A DNA stretch of 64,000 bases, taken from positions 62,001 through 126,000 of the forward strand of contig CANTFK010000990.1 in the NCBI GenBank assembly GCA_947646735.1, given 5' to 3'. The translations under genes and the position numbers were made by a program. A model generated the notes under the pieces. That model ran no database searches. It was not told the DNA's origin and was given only the letters and a program-made list of their open reading frames with translations. Positions 24,311-35,241 of the stretch are shown here, in pieces. Source of the stretch: Peronospora farinosa. Taxonomy: Eukaryota; Oomycota; Peronosporomycetes; Peronosporales; Peronosporaceae. The number at the start of each line of letters is the position of its first letter. Positions within the stretch are counted from its first letter, which is position 1.

Positions 24311-24871
24311 GTTTAAGGGTTTATTTTCCCGTGGAAGTTCATCGAAGAGTGTCAAAAATGAGGTGGTGAAATCAGACATTGAGAAATTCGAAGCGAATCA
24401 TAAAGATTTGGCTCATATAATTGAAAGTGGTCAATATAAAACCTATGAAGCCTTAATAAAGGATGCAACTAACGAACGTCTACCATCAGGTAAGGTTTTA
24501 TGTTTCGATCAGAATGTAGTACTGGCTAACTCACTTGGTGTTCAGGTAAATTTCAGACAGTCCATGGTTATCTACGAGACAAACATAAGGACGACAATAT
24601 ATTACAGGCCATCAACGTAATGAAAATCAGCATTGAAAGGGAACATTTTATCAAAGAGTTATTGAACGAGTGGGTTAAACAACGTATACCTTCGTTATAT
24701 GTTGAAAATTTGGCGAAAGGGTCGAATAAGTTTTTGGTCAAGTTGTACGAAGAATTGATATCGACAAGGGTTGCTCAAATTGTTGCAGAAACGACAAAAG
24801 ATCCTGTTGTGAAAGAGCGTCAGATATTGGAGTTGCGAAGCTTGCTGCGGGGTGGCGCCTCAGCCAAATGA
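24222..24871 (+). CDS. Secreted EER-type effector candidate 2, with an intron
   Basis: The ATG at 24222 opens the same signal peptide and EER (residues 27-29) as effector 1. Exon 1 is 24222-24489 and exon 2 is 24546-24871. The proposed 56-base intron 24490-24545 (GTAAGG...TTCAG) removes the in-frame stop and joins the two frames exactly, giving 197 residues. After EER the protein is unrelated to effectors 1 and 3: a Ser-rich linker, then charged helices (for example HFIKELLNEWVKQRI), possibly a WY-like helical domain. Introns are uncommon in this effector class. If the intron is not used, translation stops at 24620 with a 132-residue product. Confidence 0.75.
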
Positions 24872-25156
24872 ATTTATTCAAGATGCGCCTGGCAAAAAGA
24901 AAAAAAGTAATGCGCAACGTTCATTGAGTGATATGTATTGTGGCATTTATTGATGTGTAGTCGAGAAATACAGTAGGATCAGAGTAGCGTATATCATGCA
25001 AACTAAGGATTTTAATAAATATACTTTGCTGTTTACTCAAATACTTTATAATCTGTCGTTAACAAACGCAAAGTATCAATATTGTTGGCATATCGACTAT
25101 TTAGAGCGAGCGTGTTTTTATTGTTACACAGTCAATCTTTGGCAGAATACAGTAGC
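24872..25156. other. Short spacer after effector 2
   Basis: AT-rich, nothing recognised; it ends at the TGTAACGGGG start of the next LTR. Confidence 0.5.
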
Positions 25157-26996
25157 TGTAACGGGGTCAGTCCGTTATATAATATTGACACTTATATGAA
25201 GTGTCAGTAAGATGTAATTATCAGTATTATATTATTTAAAAATATTATCTTTACATATAATAGTGCTCTTGGATCTTCTTGAGGTTAATTTTTTTATTGA
25301 TTTAGTCATTACATTAACAAGGACGCTGGCCAATGACCGATGCACGCGCGCAATGATTAGAAGGCAAGTTGTCAACATACATAGTTGTTGTTTATTATAG
25401 TTAGCACAGATATAAGGGACAAATTTTATTAGATAGATTAACTATATTAACTAAAGTTCTCTTTTTCTTCTCACCCTTTGTTGATTAGACTTCCTTTGTA
25501 CACGTGTACGTGAAGTTCTGAGGTTACTGCTTACGCTTTATATCAGTAAAATCTTCCTTTAAGTCTGTAGAGAATTCCCACTACACGTTTCTTTACTGTT
25601 AAGGATGCGCCAGTAGCAAGGCGCACCGTCATCCTCGTTGGAGGGGTCTCGCGCTCAACTTATATGTGCCTATGGTCATCTAGCGATTGGAGCCGAACAA
25701 GTTATTCGAATTCATACAATCAACTAGGGCGCGAAGTGACATGTTCTTTGTCACTTCGATTTTTAAGGTGATGAGGGATACCTCATCACTGGGAGCGGCA
25801 ACACACAGTCACTGTGTGTTGGGAGCAACCCTCGTCAAGAGTCACGCGAACTCTCTTGACGTTGCTGGATCAGTAGGGCGCTTCGCCCTTCTGACCCGAC
25901 CGTTTTTTGATGGTCCACCACGTTGTTGCGATTTCGCAACAACGTGGAACCCACGTCTCTGGACCTTCTTGGCAGACGGACGATCGTCACTCCCAGTGTT
26001 ACGAGACCCTGGGCGTGGGGCACTACACTCATAAGCGTAGTGGCCCATTTTCTGAAAGCAATTGCACTTTTGCAATCGCTTGTACCCTGAAAGCAGCAGT
26101 AGCCTTCTGTTTTTCAACAGTTCAGACTTTGATCACCCTGCTGCATCAACAAATCAACTTGTTGAGCGCCTTGTTCTCTTAAGGTTCTACCTGATGATAA
26201 CCTTTCCCCTGTATCAAGATGTATTCTTTACGACTTTATTAAATTTATGTTGCATGAACTTGGCGATAATTGCATGTTGTTCGTCTCCGCTAAGAGAAAG
26301 CAACATGGCACCAACGGCAGGGTTGCCGATGTAATCAGCCATACAATGGCTATGGCTGATTACAATGGCAACCCTGCCTAATTTACAATAACCGCCTGCC
26401 ATTAGAGATCGATTAAATGGCGGAAGCTACCAAGCGTTGCGTGTTGACGTTCTTCATCCGCTAATTCCATAGCGGTAAGAGGGTAGTCGTTGAACGGACC
26501 ACGAAGTGCTTTCAGGTGTAATTGGGTACTCTCTGGTTATACTCTCAGAGCATAACTTAAAAGTACGATGGCGATTACATCGTACTCGACCTGGATAACA
26601 AATTTGATGTCATCCTAGGATTACATGGCTCAGAAGGTACGAGCCATGGATCAGCTGGCAGCATCGAACCGTGAAGATGCCTACCGCTTATTCATCAGAT
26701 GGCCATCTGATAAGCGTCTTGAAGCGTCCATAAACGTGTTAATGTACTAAGAGTGAGTGCGATGGCCTCACTTGTGGTTCGGTCGTTAATACGACTGCAC
26801 AAGAACTCAGTGTGATTGAAAACTACTCATTTTTAGGTAAATTTATTATCGGACCACATTGGTCTTTAGGCTCCAATTATATATAAACCAATAATAATTG
26901 CTACGCTGTGCCCTCTATTCGGGCACAGCATCTGCCTATAAAATGTAATCTTTTTCTGGGTTTTGTAAATGTGATATATGCAATGTCCCCCATTAC
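25157..26996 (+). repeat. Long LTR-like segment (family A) made of serial hairpins
   Basis: It begins TGTAACGGGG and ends CCCCATTACA, giving TG...CA termini. Its first 260 bases recur at 44096-44356. It holds a chain of perfect or near-perfect stem-loops, for example 25732-25758 (10-bp stem), 25768-25789 (9), 25799-25821 (10), 25833-25861 (9), 25918-25947 (14), 26316-26378 (26 in two parts), 26562-26586 (9) and 26624-26648 (8). No protein frame is convincing. Because no second full LTR is present the boundaries are tentative, and no obvious primer-binding site follows the 3' end. Confidence 0.55.
26316..26378. repeat. 26-bp-stem hairpin
   Basis: GGCAGGGTTGCC (26316-26327) pairs with 26367-26378, and TGTAATCAGCCATA (26330-26343) pairs with 26351-26364. 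The two stems are separated by a 2-by-2 internal loop and capped by a 7-base loop. It is the strongest member of the hairpin train. Confidence 0.9.
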
Positions 26997-27147
26997 ATCA
27001 CCCCCTTCTCAAGATAGCACTCATCGATTGTGAGTGTTAACTGTTCATACTACAACTCTCACAAATGACCAAGTAATGTCCAAATAAACGACTCCTATCA
27101 CTGCCGCACTCCTAAGCACCATTAGCGGGAGTGTAACCACCAATATT

Positions 27148-28420
27148 ATGGCGCAACAACTCATTCTTTGGGCGCTGTATAAATTGTCCGGAGCTCACGC
27201 TCATGACTTACTGGAAGTGATGCGAGACTACTTCTGGCTTTTTCGTAAACTGCGTGAAAAGAATTTTGATGGAATCGGATACAAGGCCTTGCAACGTTCC
27301 CAGTGCTCCTTCATCCGACGTTGGAGTCATATGCTCAAGAATGATGAAAGCTTCCAACTGTGGCAGGCCAATCGAAATAATCTTCGCGCCGATCACTCCA
27401 TCGGCGCGCTACGCGAAACGGTGTGTGAGTATGCTTGGAATGAGGACCGACTCTGCTTCATCCATGACAACGTAGGATGCCAATTTTTTAATCCGATGCC
27501 ACTTCCAACTCATTCGAATGGCGACGGCACATCGCTTAGTGTCCACTCAGCAAACGCGAACGAAGCTGGATAGCAAGGTATGAGCGCAGTATGAGCGAAC
27601 GGAGGACTGCAGTTATTAGTGATAATTTTCGCTGGCAACACCACTCGCGACAGCGGAGTGAATCTCCGCTAAATAATAAACGCAAGGCAGAGACACGTCC
27701 GCCTGCCTGTCCTGATGCGAGGTTCTCGCCTCGTGGTCGTGGTGATATATGATCACCACGACGTTTTTCGTTCACGTCATCGCTCTCGTTCTCGACGGCG
27801 TGGATCGCGCTTTCCCATTCTCTTTCATCGCGATGATGTCCACGTTCGCGCTCGCATCGGAGTAGCCCGACTCCATGGTCTCGTATAACTGAATATTATC
27901 TGAAACGTCGCGAAGAAGAAAATCTTACGTAATCTGCTCTAGTGGGATTTTAAGCCAGCGTACACGGTACCTGCGCGCGGATGAAACCGCAATCTTCTCA
28001 TGAGTCTAACTGCTTGGGGAGGCTCCTCGTGACCCAAAATGCGGTCTTCAATCAAGGGTACCTGTCATTTTCGCATCTACAAGCGGTGGTGGTCCCTCGA
28101 GATGGTAATGCTGTCGTCCTGGTTGCCTAGGAAGATGTTGATCAGGCTGTAAAGTAGGCTGCAGATGCTCAGCTGGAATCTGAGACTTCCCTTGAGCGTG
28201 CTGCCCAGGCGGAGAAGACCGCTAATGAGATCCGGCAGTCGAATTGTAAACTAATCAAACGGATGGGGGTTCTTAAACGCCAGGTCTTTGGCCATGCACA
28301 GACAGCAACGCAACCGCGCCCGATGTCATCGGTGCGTCGGGCACGACGGGAAGGCCGATCGACCAACGGGTCTACGGAACCCCTGGAACTGGCATCGGAG
28401 CCAAGCCGTGAAGAATAGCA
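27148..28420 (+). pseudogene. Gag-like retroelement remnant
   Basis: An open frame of 141 codons (27148-27573) is followed by broken plus-strand segments: an Arg/Ser-rich part near 27770-27830 and a coiled-coil-like part at about 28165-28410 (LERAAQAEKTANEIRQ). Position after the family A LTR and the style suggest a decayed gag. The first ORF has no recognised domain, so the assignment is inference. Confidence 0.35.
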
Positions 28421-29168
28421 GGAAGTTATTCCTTTGCCGCCCGACGTAGAACGTCGGGTGGAGTCGCAATGATGAGGGATCATTTTAGGGTGTAAGCATT
28501 ACTGATTGCCTTCAGATCCTTGATGGACCGATGAAGCGTAACACGAATTTTCTTGCGCATAGGTTAGTCCCCGTTAAATCCCTTAGATTTGCGGTAGATA
28601 GTAATACACGATCGCCTTTCTAACTTGCTCATATTCTTCCTGTCATAATTATCAGCGATCTCGTTCTGGTACACTGCAGACTGAAGTGCGTCGCGTACAA
28701 ACCGGGAGATGGCTTGACCTTAAAGTATAAACTCTGACACAGTCATGTCATCAGTTGGCCGCGCCGACTTAATCAGCGCTTTATTAGCAGTAGGTGAGCG
28801 CTTACCCGATGATTCAATTAATGTCTGTGAAGTCCATCGAGATAACGGGAACGCCATGTAACGTGGCGTCAAAGCAGCTGTCTATGACTTGGATCGGATA
28901 ACTCATTTGTACACTCAAAATACCGTGAGCTGCACTCGATCTTTGTTTCTAACCGTCATACCTTTCCAAATTGTTATTATAGGTGCCATGTGGCGACTCA
29001 CGGCAAGAAGGGTAGGAACTCGAGGGGGTCGAGCCGAATCCACAACAAATGGCGTCAACTCTGTTGACGCGTGTACGGATTAAATGAGTGCGAACTCAGC
29101 GAGTGTTGAAAACCTCTCGAACTTGTAAATGACGTAAACTACATCGGAGAACATTTCCAAGGACCTGA
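28421..29168. other. Junction region between two retroelements
   Basis: No intact frame. Likely debris at the 3' end of the minus-strand gypsy element; no LTR boundary could be placed. Confidence 0.35.
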
Positions 29169-29967
29169 TTAACGCGCTTTGTCTACCCATCCATTTCCAG
29201 ATGGGCCGCTGTCAACATCTGCAGCTTTGTTTCGAAAAGATAGAACAGCGACGTCCAAAAATGGGGATGCGAATCGCGGATCAAGGTCCGTAACAATGGT
29301 TTCTGGTAGGCCATGATGACGTAACACCGCGTCAATGAAGTCTATTTCGGTCTCTGTCGCGGTGATCTTAGCGTGAACAGGCACTAGATGTTTCATCTTG
29401 CTGAATCTGTCAACAATAACCAAGATGCCCATTCGAGCATGGCTATCGGGCGCAAGCCCGAAGATGAAGTATATTGAGACTGATCTCTAGGCCTCTGCTG
29501 CAATTGGCAGCGACCGCAGGGGAGCCTGCGACGATGGAGCTGGCTTGACAAGCTGGCACATTTCGCACGTTCGAATTTCAGTGGCGTATTCACTTATAGA
29601 TGTGGGGCCAGAAGAAGTCTCGAGACACAGCCGCAAAAGTCTTTTCGCGGCCTAAATGGCCGCCATAAGGGGCATCGTGGTACTTTTGGATGTCTCTTGC
29701 ACGCAAATTCATGTCGTTGGCAATCAACGTGCGAGGAGAATCGAATTGGTCGATGCTATACAGAAGCAAATCGCCGTCTAAACTGTATCGATGAATGTGG
29801 TCGCGCTTGGTTCGGGATAAGGCTTCCAGTGCAGCATCGCTGGGAGCACGCAGATACTCGATAATGTCTGCGTAATCTGAATCGTCCTTGTACGCTGCGA
29901 CGATCTCATCAATAAACACGGCTCGGGTGTAACCCGAGTTAAGTTCAGCGATACACACATTGCACAT
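29169..29967 (-). pseudogene. Element B integrase, truncated
   Basis: The zinc-binding region (YHDAPYGGHLGREKTF) is in 29590-29967. The catalytic core (VDRFSKMKHLVPVH, RHHGLPETIVTDLDPRF) is in 29169-29432. The frame changes between them, and the core is lost after the second Asp region. Confidence 0.8.
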
Positions 29968-30407
29968 CGGTCATCATCATCCTCGTCATCATCGTCCTCG
30001 TCATCAGTAGCCTGACGACCCAGAGCAGTCCGAGTATCGTAGTCGGGACGTCGTGACAAGGCGTCAGCGAGAATATTAGTCTTGCCTGGCTTGTAATGCA
30101 CGACGAAGTTGTACTCAGAGAAGAATGAGAGCCATCGTGCCATCCGTTGGGACAGGTATGGGCTATTCATCGCTGTGCTCAGCGATGCATGATCGGTGTA
30201 CAACGCAAACGTACGGTCACCAAGGAGATGCACGCGAAACTTGATGAGTGCATAGCGCATCGCTAATAACTCCTTGTCGTGAACCGGATAGTTCTTCTCA
30301 GCTGGCTTCATCTGTCGCGACTGGTACCTCACGACTCGTTCACGGCCCTCATCATCAAATTGCATGAGGGCACAACCGATTGCAAAATCACTGGCGTCGC
30401 AAACCAC
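29778..30407 (-). pseudogene. Element B RNase H and linker
   Basis: RT-type RNase H: VCDASDFAIGCALMQ, YPVHDKELLAMRYAL, ALYTDHASLSTAMNS and KTNILADALSRRPDY. A short acidic Asp/Glu run encoded by a GAT/GAC repeat (about 29980-30005) follows, after which the frame shifts into the integrase. Confidence 0.85.
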
Positions 30408-30448
30408 GTGGAACGGCTTGGAGTCGTCTGGTAGGACCAGGACTGGCG

Positions 30449-31510
30449 CTACGCCAGGCTCTTCTTTACTGCTTCGAAGTCTGCTTGGTGCTCAGAACGC
30501 CACAACCACGTGGCGACTTTCTTCAAGAGTGACGACAAAGGCTGGATATAACCAGCATAATCTTTCGCATACTTGTGCAAATGGTTAGCCAAGCCGAGCC
30601 ACTGGCGCAACTTCGTAGGGTTCTTGGGTGTGGGCCAAGAACAGATGGACAACACCTTCTCTGGATCAGCTCGAACTCCCGATCTACTCACATAGCAACC
30701 TAACACCGGAATCTCCGGTGCACTTCTTAAGATTCGCGTACAACTTGTTGTCTCACATAACTTGAAGCACTTGCTTCAGGTGTTGAAGGTGAACTTGGAA
30801 ATCAACGAGGTTGCCCTCGGCGCGACTGTGGACGAAAATGTCGTCAAAATAACTTGGAGCGAAGTTCCAAAGGGGTCCTAACACCTGAGACACCATACTA
30901 TTAAGGATGGCCGGAGCGTTATTCAACCCTTGTGGCATAACCAGCCACTCCCATAACATGCCACTCAGGGTGCTCAACGCGGTGAGTGGGATATCGCTCG
31001 GGCGCATCAAATCTGGTAAAAGCCATCGGTCAAGTCGATGGCACTGAAGATGACACTTCCTGACATGTAATTCAGCACCATGTCCTTCCTGGGAATTGGC
31101 GTTTGCGCAGGAATAGTGGCATCATTCAACTTATTATACGCATGCACTATCCGCCAGCCTCCCTTAGCCTTCTTCACGCAGAAGGTTGGACTCGAATGTG
31201 GTGAGATACTTTCACGCACATGACCAGCTTTGTGGCGGCCTTTGAAGAATGCGTCAATAGCTTCGACTTAATCTCGAGGCAACGGTCACTGCCGTGTCAC
31301 ACAATACTTTGACCCTGCCACGAGATCAATCTCGTGTCGAACACCACGGTTCGTAGGAAGTTCAGCCGGGATCTTGTCCGGGAATACGTCTGCATACTCA
31401 CGAGCAATGTCGTAGACAGGGTTACCAGACTCTTGCAGAGCCTCCCATGAATGTGACTCAAACCTTTCTTCACGCGCTAACTTTGGCCTAGCGCTACGAG
31501 GACGCGTCAT
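30449..31510 (-). pseudogene. Element B reverse transcriptase
   Basis: RT blocks are clear: RHEIDLVAGSKYCVTRQ, then GGWRIVHAYNKLND, MLWEWLVMPQGLNNAP and the catalytic YFDDIFVHSR (about 30855). After CVTRQ the frame has TGA where Trp is expected and, a few codons on, TAA where Gln is expected. A missing base near 31007 breaks the frame after GFYQI. Confidence 0.85.
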
Positions 31511-32269
31511 ATGCGCCTATTTTAACACAATAACCTCCTCTTTGGTGATCAGACACAATTGTTCCACAGTGCCTTCCTTTAGGTCACTTAGGAAATGCTC
31601 CTAGGAGAGCCCTGGAAGGCTTGTAACGAAAGACGCATCACGAAGAGGACTCGCGACTTCAATGTATTGGCGCCTTTGTGGACTCCCTTCCACATAAATG
31701 ATTCCGCGGACACATCTCAACGCTATATGCTCGATGCTGTTGTCTTCATCGTGCTTCGAGTCATAACTCGAGGGTGGCGAACCGCAGTCAGGTGATAAAT
31801 CATCACCCTCTCTAGGCACTAGATGTCCACATCAACAATGCCGGAGACACTAGACGGAAGTAGCCCAAGCTCGTCCGTAGACACTTGATGCGGGAGCTCC
31901 TGCTCGGCAACCGTACACACGTGTGAGAGCCCCTGTTCAACTACAATTTGCCCATGTGAGAACCTTGCTTCGACCACATGGAGTGATGATGGGAAAACCG
32001 AATCGACTATAATGTTCACTTGTGGGTACTCGTGTTCATCCACGTCACGCTCATCGGCGAGCTCCTGCTTCTTGTCACATTGTCCTCGAAGAGATCCTGG
32101 TTGACCACAATAGGTGCAGATAGGAACCCCGGTTCAACCACTGCATTCACGTGCGGAAACCCTTGTTCAACCGCGTCGTCCTCGTCGTCCTCTTCGCTCT
32201 GTAGCGAGGAGTCACTGTCACTTGTGTCTCAAGAACAGCACAAGCAGTGCAGAGAAGGCCATCGCTCAC

Positions 32270-32800
32270 TCAGTGCGCCGTCAGCGTCGTGGAATCAAGA
32301 TTCACGACTGTGACGTTCGGCCAGTCACTTGGAGATACCAAGAGATGGGTAAACACTTTACTGACATCAAAATTGCGTCGACGTCTCACTGATCTGGCTA
32401 ACCAGTCGATCTGGGGTTTATAACGTGCCAGCCATGGCATGCTTAGTATGCAATCGAATGCATAATTCATCGCGATCACCAAGAAATCATCATTACTGCG
32501 AAAACCATCAAACGTGTACGGCAACGACACTTCGCGCCGCGATACGCGGTGCTGTTTCCCGTCAGCTAACTTAAAGATGACTTGGACAGGTCCTTCACGG
32601 AACTGAAAGCTGGGATTCAGCATCGATAAACAAGGTTCACGAAAGAAATTGTTTGTTGCTTCTGAGTCCAGGAGTGCTCGCAGAGGTCGCCAGACGCCGG
32701 CGACATGTAAACTGACAATAATCAGACGTGAATCACCACTCGTAGTGGTGGCATTTAACCGTGCGCGTAGCGCAGGAGGACTGGAAGGTTGGGCTGCCAC
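32270..32800 (-). pseudogene. Element B aspartic protease region
   Basis: 176 open codons. The catalytic triad that should read D-S/T-G reads LLDSEATNNFF (about 32675), so the glycine is replaced by glutamate, consistent with a G-to-A change. A second conserved segment (DCILSMPWLARYKP) follows. The enzyme is probably inactive. Confidence 0.75.
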
Positions 32801-32844
32801 CGGGGGACCCGGACCTCCGTTCCAACCAGTAGGGCGCCCTGCAC

Positions 32845-33660
32845 CTACTGATCCTGACCGTTTTTTGTACGTGCGGCCGGTACAACACCCTCATGATGGG
32901 CATCCATTACTTGCACCGATATCGGCGCTGGCGCACGACACTCAGCCGCGCGATGCCCTGGCTTGCAACAACGAAAGCAAACCATTTGACGCCCGTTGAG
33001 AGCGTCACCCTTATGGGAAATGACACGTCGTCGGTCACCCGACGACTCAATCACGTCGATCTTCATAGGTTCCGGACCAGAAGGCCGGGGTACGGTGACG
33101 ACCGAGGGTTTGGCATATGCCTTTGTGATCCTAAAGTCCTCACGGAGTGCGATGGCAAATGCCTCCTCCAATGTGGCAGGCTCGGCGCGCTCCAGTGATT
33201 CCGGGTTTGCCCCTCACGCATACCAGCCACAAAGACATTTACCTGCGTGTACATGTCCATGGGGTACGTGATAATACACGACGCCAGATGCCTAGCCATC
33301 TGCTCGTATTCGCGTATCGCCATTCTACCCTGTCGCATCGACAGGAATCTTGATCGCACCAATGTCTCCTCCTGCGGTAGCTCGAAAGCAAGACAAAGAC
33401 GTCCTGGATGGTATCTAGGGTGGATATCGCGTGCTCTTCCACAACGAGTTTACCAAGGGCCCACTCCTTGGCCTTCCCGATGAGGCAGGAAAGAAGGAAG
33501 TTGACCTTCGCCTGGGGTGCCACAAGAAGTCTCGAGACGATGGCGATTTCAACTTCTCGAAACCATCAATTCAGCGACAACGATCTTTACCTTCTCCTGA
33601 GTAGGAGGAGGTTTCCATCTTCACGGCCTCATTACGTGAAGGTCGCGAGGGAGTTAAGCC
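32845..33660 (-). pseudogene. Element B gag with zinc knuckle
   Basis: Fragments in two frames. The downstream part has CFRCCKPGHRAAEC, a CX2CX4HX4C zinc knuckle (about 32985-32945). Upstream fragments ([19 protein letters not shown]) match the retrotransposon-gag style. Frameshifted. Confidence 0.75.
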
Positions 33661-33917
33661 TCGCCGGTTGGATTCGGCGAGCTCGCGTGCCATAAATTCA
33701 TGTATGGCGAGACGTTGTGCGTCAGGGGTTGCTGATCTCATCAGCGACGCGACGAATGCCTATCCTGATTTTGCCGCATGGCGATTAGTGGCATCCCACT
33801 TAACACCGGCGAGATGGGGGAAGGTCGCGTGCTCCAGAAATAACTCTGCAGCGTCGAAGTACGACGATTCGCTCATCCCAAACTCGGGCATAGGAAGGAC
33901 TACGAAGTGCTACCAGG

Positions 33918-34002
33918 TGTAATGGGGCTGGAACGTACCGTCACTAGCTTACACGCGCGCTTGAGGATGACTCAAGCCCATGTATTAGGTATAAAGTAAA
34001 TC
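33918..34002 (-). repeat. Remnant of element B 5' LTR
   Basis: It starts TGTAATGGGGC on the plus strand, the complement of an LTR 3' end, directly beside the primer-binding-site-like sequence. The far LTR end is not found; later sequence is unrelated repeats. Confidence 0.4.
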
Positions 34003-34126
34003 AAGTCCAGCACAGGCTGAGATGGAGTCGTGTCGTGATCAAACGGCAAGTCCAGCACAGGCTGAGATGGAGTCGTGTCGTGATCGAACGGCAATCCAGC
34101 ACAGGCTGTGATGGTGTCGTGATCGG
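34003..34126. repeat. 45-bp tandem repeat, about 2.8 copies
   Basis: Units starting AAGTCCAGCACAGGCTGAGA at 34003 and 34048, with a third, one base shorter at its start and drifting, at 34093. No coding signal. 34127-34394 holds nothing I recognise. Confidence 0.8.
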
Positions 34127-34394
34127 GGTCTAGATGGATACAGTCCCGATTGGTATCGCATCGTCACTGATGGAGGAGGCGGCAGAGGGTCGCATGGACC
34201 TGTCTAACAGCAGTATTCCTTCCCCTTGTCGTAACACTTTGAAGATCGGTCTAATTGCCGAGGCTCTGTGCCTTCGACTTGCTCGCTAGCTCTCAGTGCT
34301 GACGATAATTACCTGGTCATGAGTCAAGCATTTGCTTGGAATTGAGATATCATACATACTAGGGTGTAGGATGCCGATTACACAACACGGCTAA

Positions 34395-34598
34395 ATCAAG
34401 AAGATTTTAACGCGGTTTGGAATGACAAATTGTAAGCCTGTTCCTACGCCAAAAGTGCAAGGCAACTTTCCAATACCAGGGAACCCGGATGTGTAACCAG
34501 TGTGTAGACCCAGATGCAGATATGGATTATCGCCAAATTGTCGGATCGTTACAACATTTGGTCGAATGCACGCGGCTAGATATTGCCAACGCCGTGCT
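34395..34598 (+). pseudogene. Ty1/copia reverse transcriptase scrap
   Basis: Reads RFGMTNCKPVPTPK, then, in another frame, MDYRQIVGSLQHLVECTRLD and IANAV, which is the C-terminal end of copia RT. It is cut off exactly where the element C LTR starts. Confidence 0.75.
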
Positions 34599-35197
34599 TG
34601 TAACAGGGCATCTAGTTACACGTAAACATTAAGTAATAAACTTAATGTTTGGTCTAAAAGTATCCATGATTACTTTTGACCTGTCACTTGGGTGCGATAC
34701 ACAAACGTGATCCACCCTCGTGAATGTGATATCCATTTATGAATTCACATGAGAAGGGATGACGTTAGTTGAAGCTAGGTATCGCGACGTCTCAGAAAGA
34801 CGTCATTCGCAAACTTAAATCTAGATTTAAGTTCATGCGACAGGATACGCTTCTAAAGAGTCGCGTATCCGATCTATATATATATATATAGCCAATCAGT
34901 AGTTAAGTATATATTTAGTTATAATTAATTAAATATAGCTCAGTCTTGAATTTACTTAAACATACGCACCACGCACGAGAAGTTGAAAAGCTTCTACGTG
35001 ACGTCGGTGCTTTAGTGTTAAGAAGTTCGTTGCACTCTCGCTCAAGCGAGAGGAACCTGGTGGTACGACTGCTTAAGCAGTCGACCAACCTCCCAACCAC
35101 CCTCACACGCGAAGGTAAGACGGTATAACCGCTTCCTCGCTTGTGCATAAGGTGTGTGCTCGTATACGAGGCAACTTCGTAGAAGTGCCCGTCTACA
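34599..35197 (+). repeat. Element C left LTR, hairpin-rich
   Basis: It contains many palindromes: 34624-34650 (11-bp stem), 34651-34681, a perfect 22-bp palindrome at 34812-34833, 34843-34870 (8), 35035-35052 (8), a perfect 18-bp palindrome at 35066-35083 and a 12-bp palindrome at 35159-35170, plus a (TA)n run near 34876. Confidence 0.92.
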
Positions 35198-35241
35198 CTT
35201 GGTAGCACTAGTAGTACTTCCCACGACCCGTCTCTCTGAGC

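Larger units (their letters stand above)
29169..33917 (-). mobile_element. Degraded Ty3/gypsy retrotransposon (element B), minus strand
   Basis: Minus-strand order is gag, protease, reverse transcriptase, RNase H, integrase, which is the Ty3/gypsy order. The integrase is cut off near 29160 and no 3' LTR is visible. At the right end the minus strand reads ...CCCCATTACA, then CC, then TGGTAGCACTTCG, an LTR end followed by a primer-binding-site-like sequence also seen in element C. Frames are broken by frameshifts and stops throughout. Confidence 0.85.

Noticed and set aside
29980..30005. GAT/GAC microsatellite as a separate locus
   Set aside because: It encodes the acidic linker of element B pol and is explained by that frame.
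34003..34126. Tandem repeats resembling a CRISPR array
   Set aside because: Units are directly adjacent with no distinct spacers, and the genome is eukaryotic.
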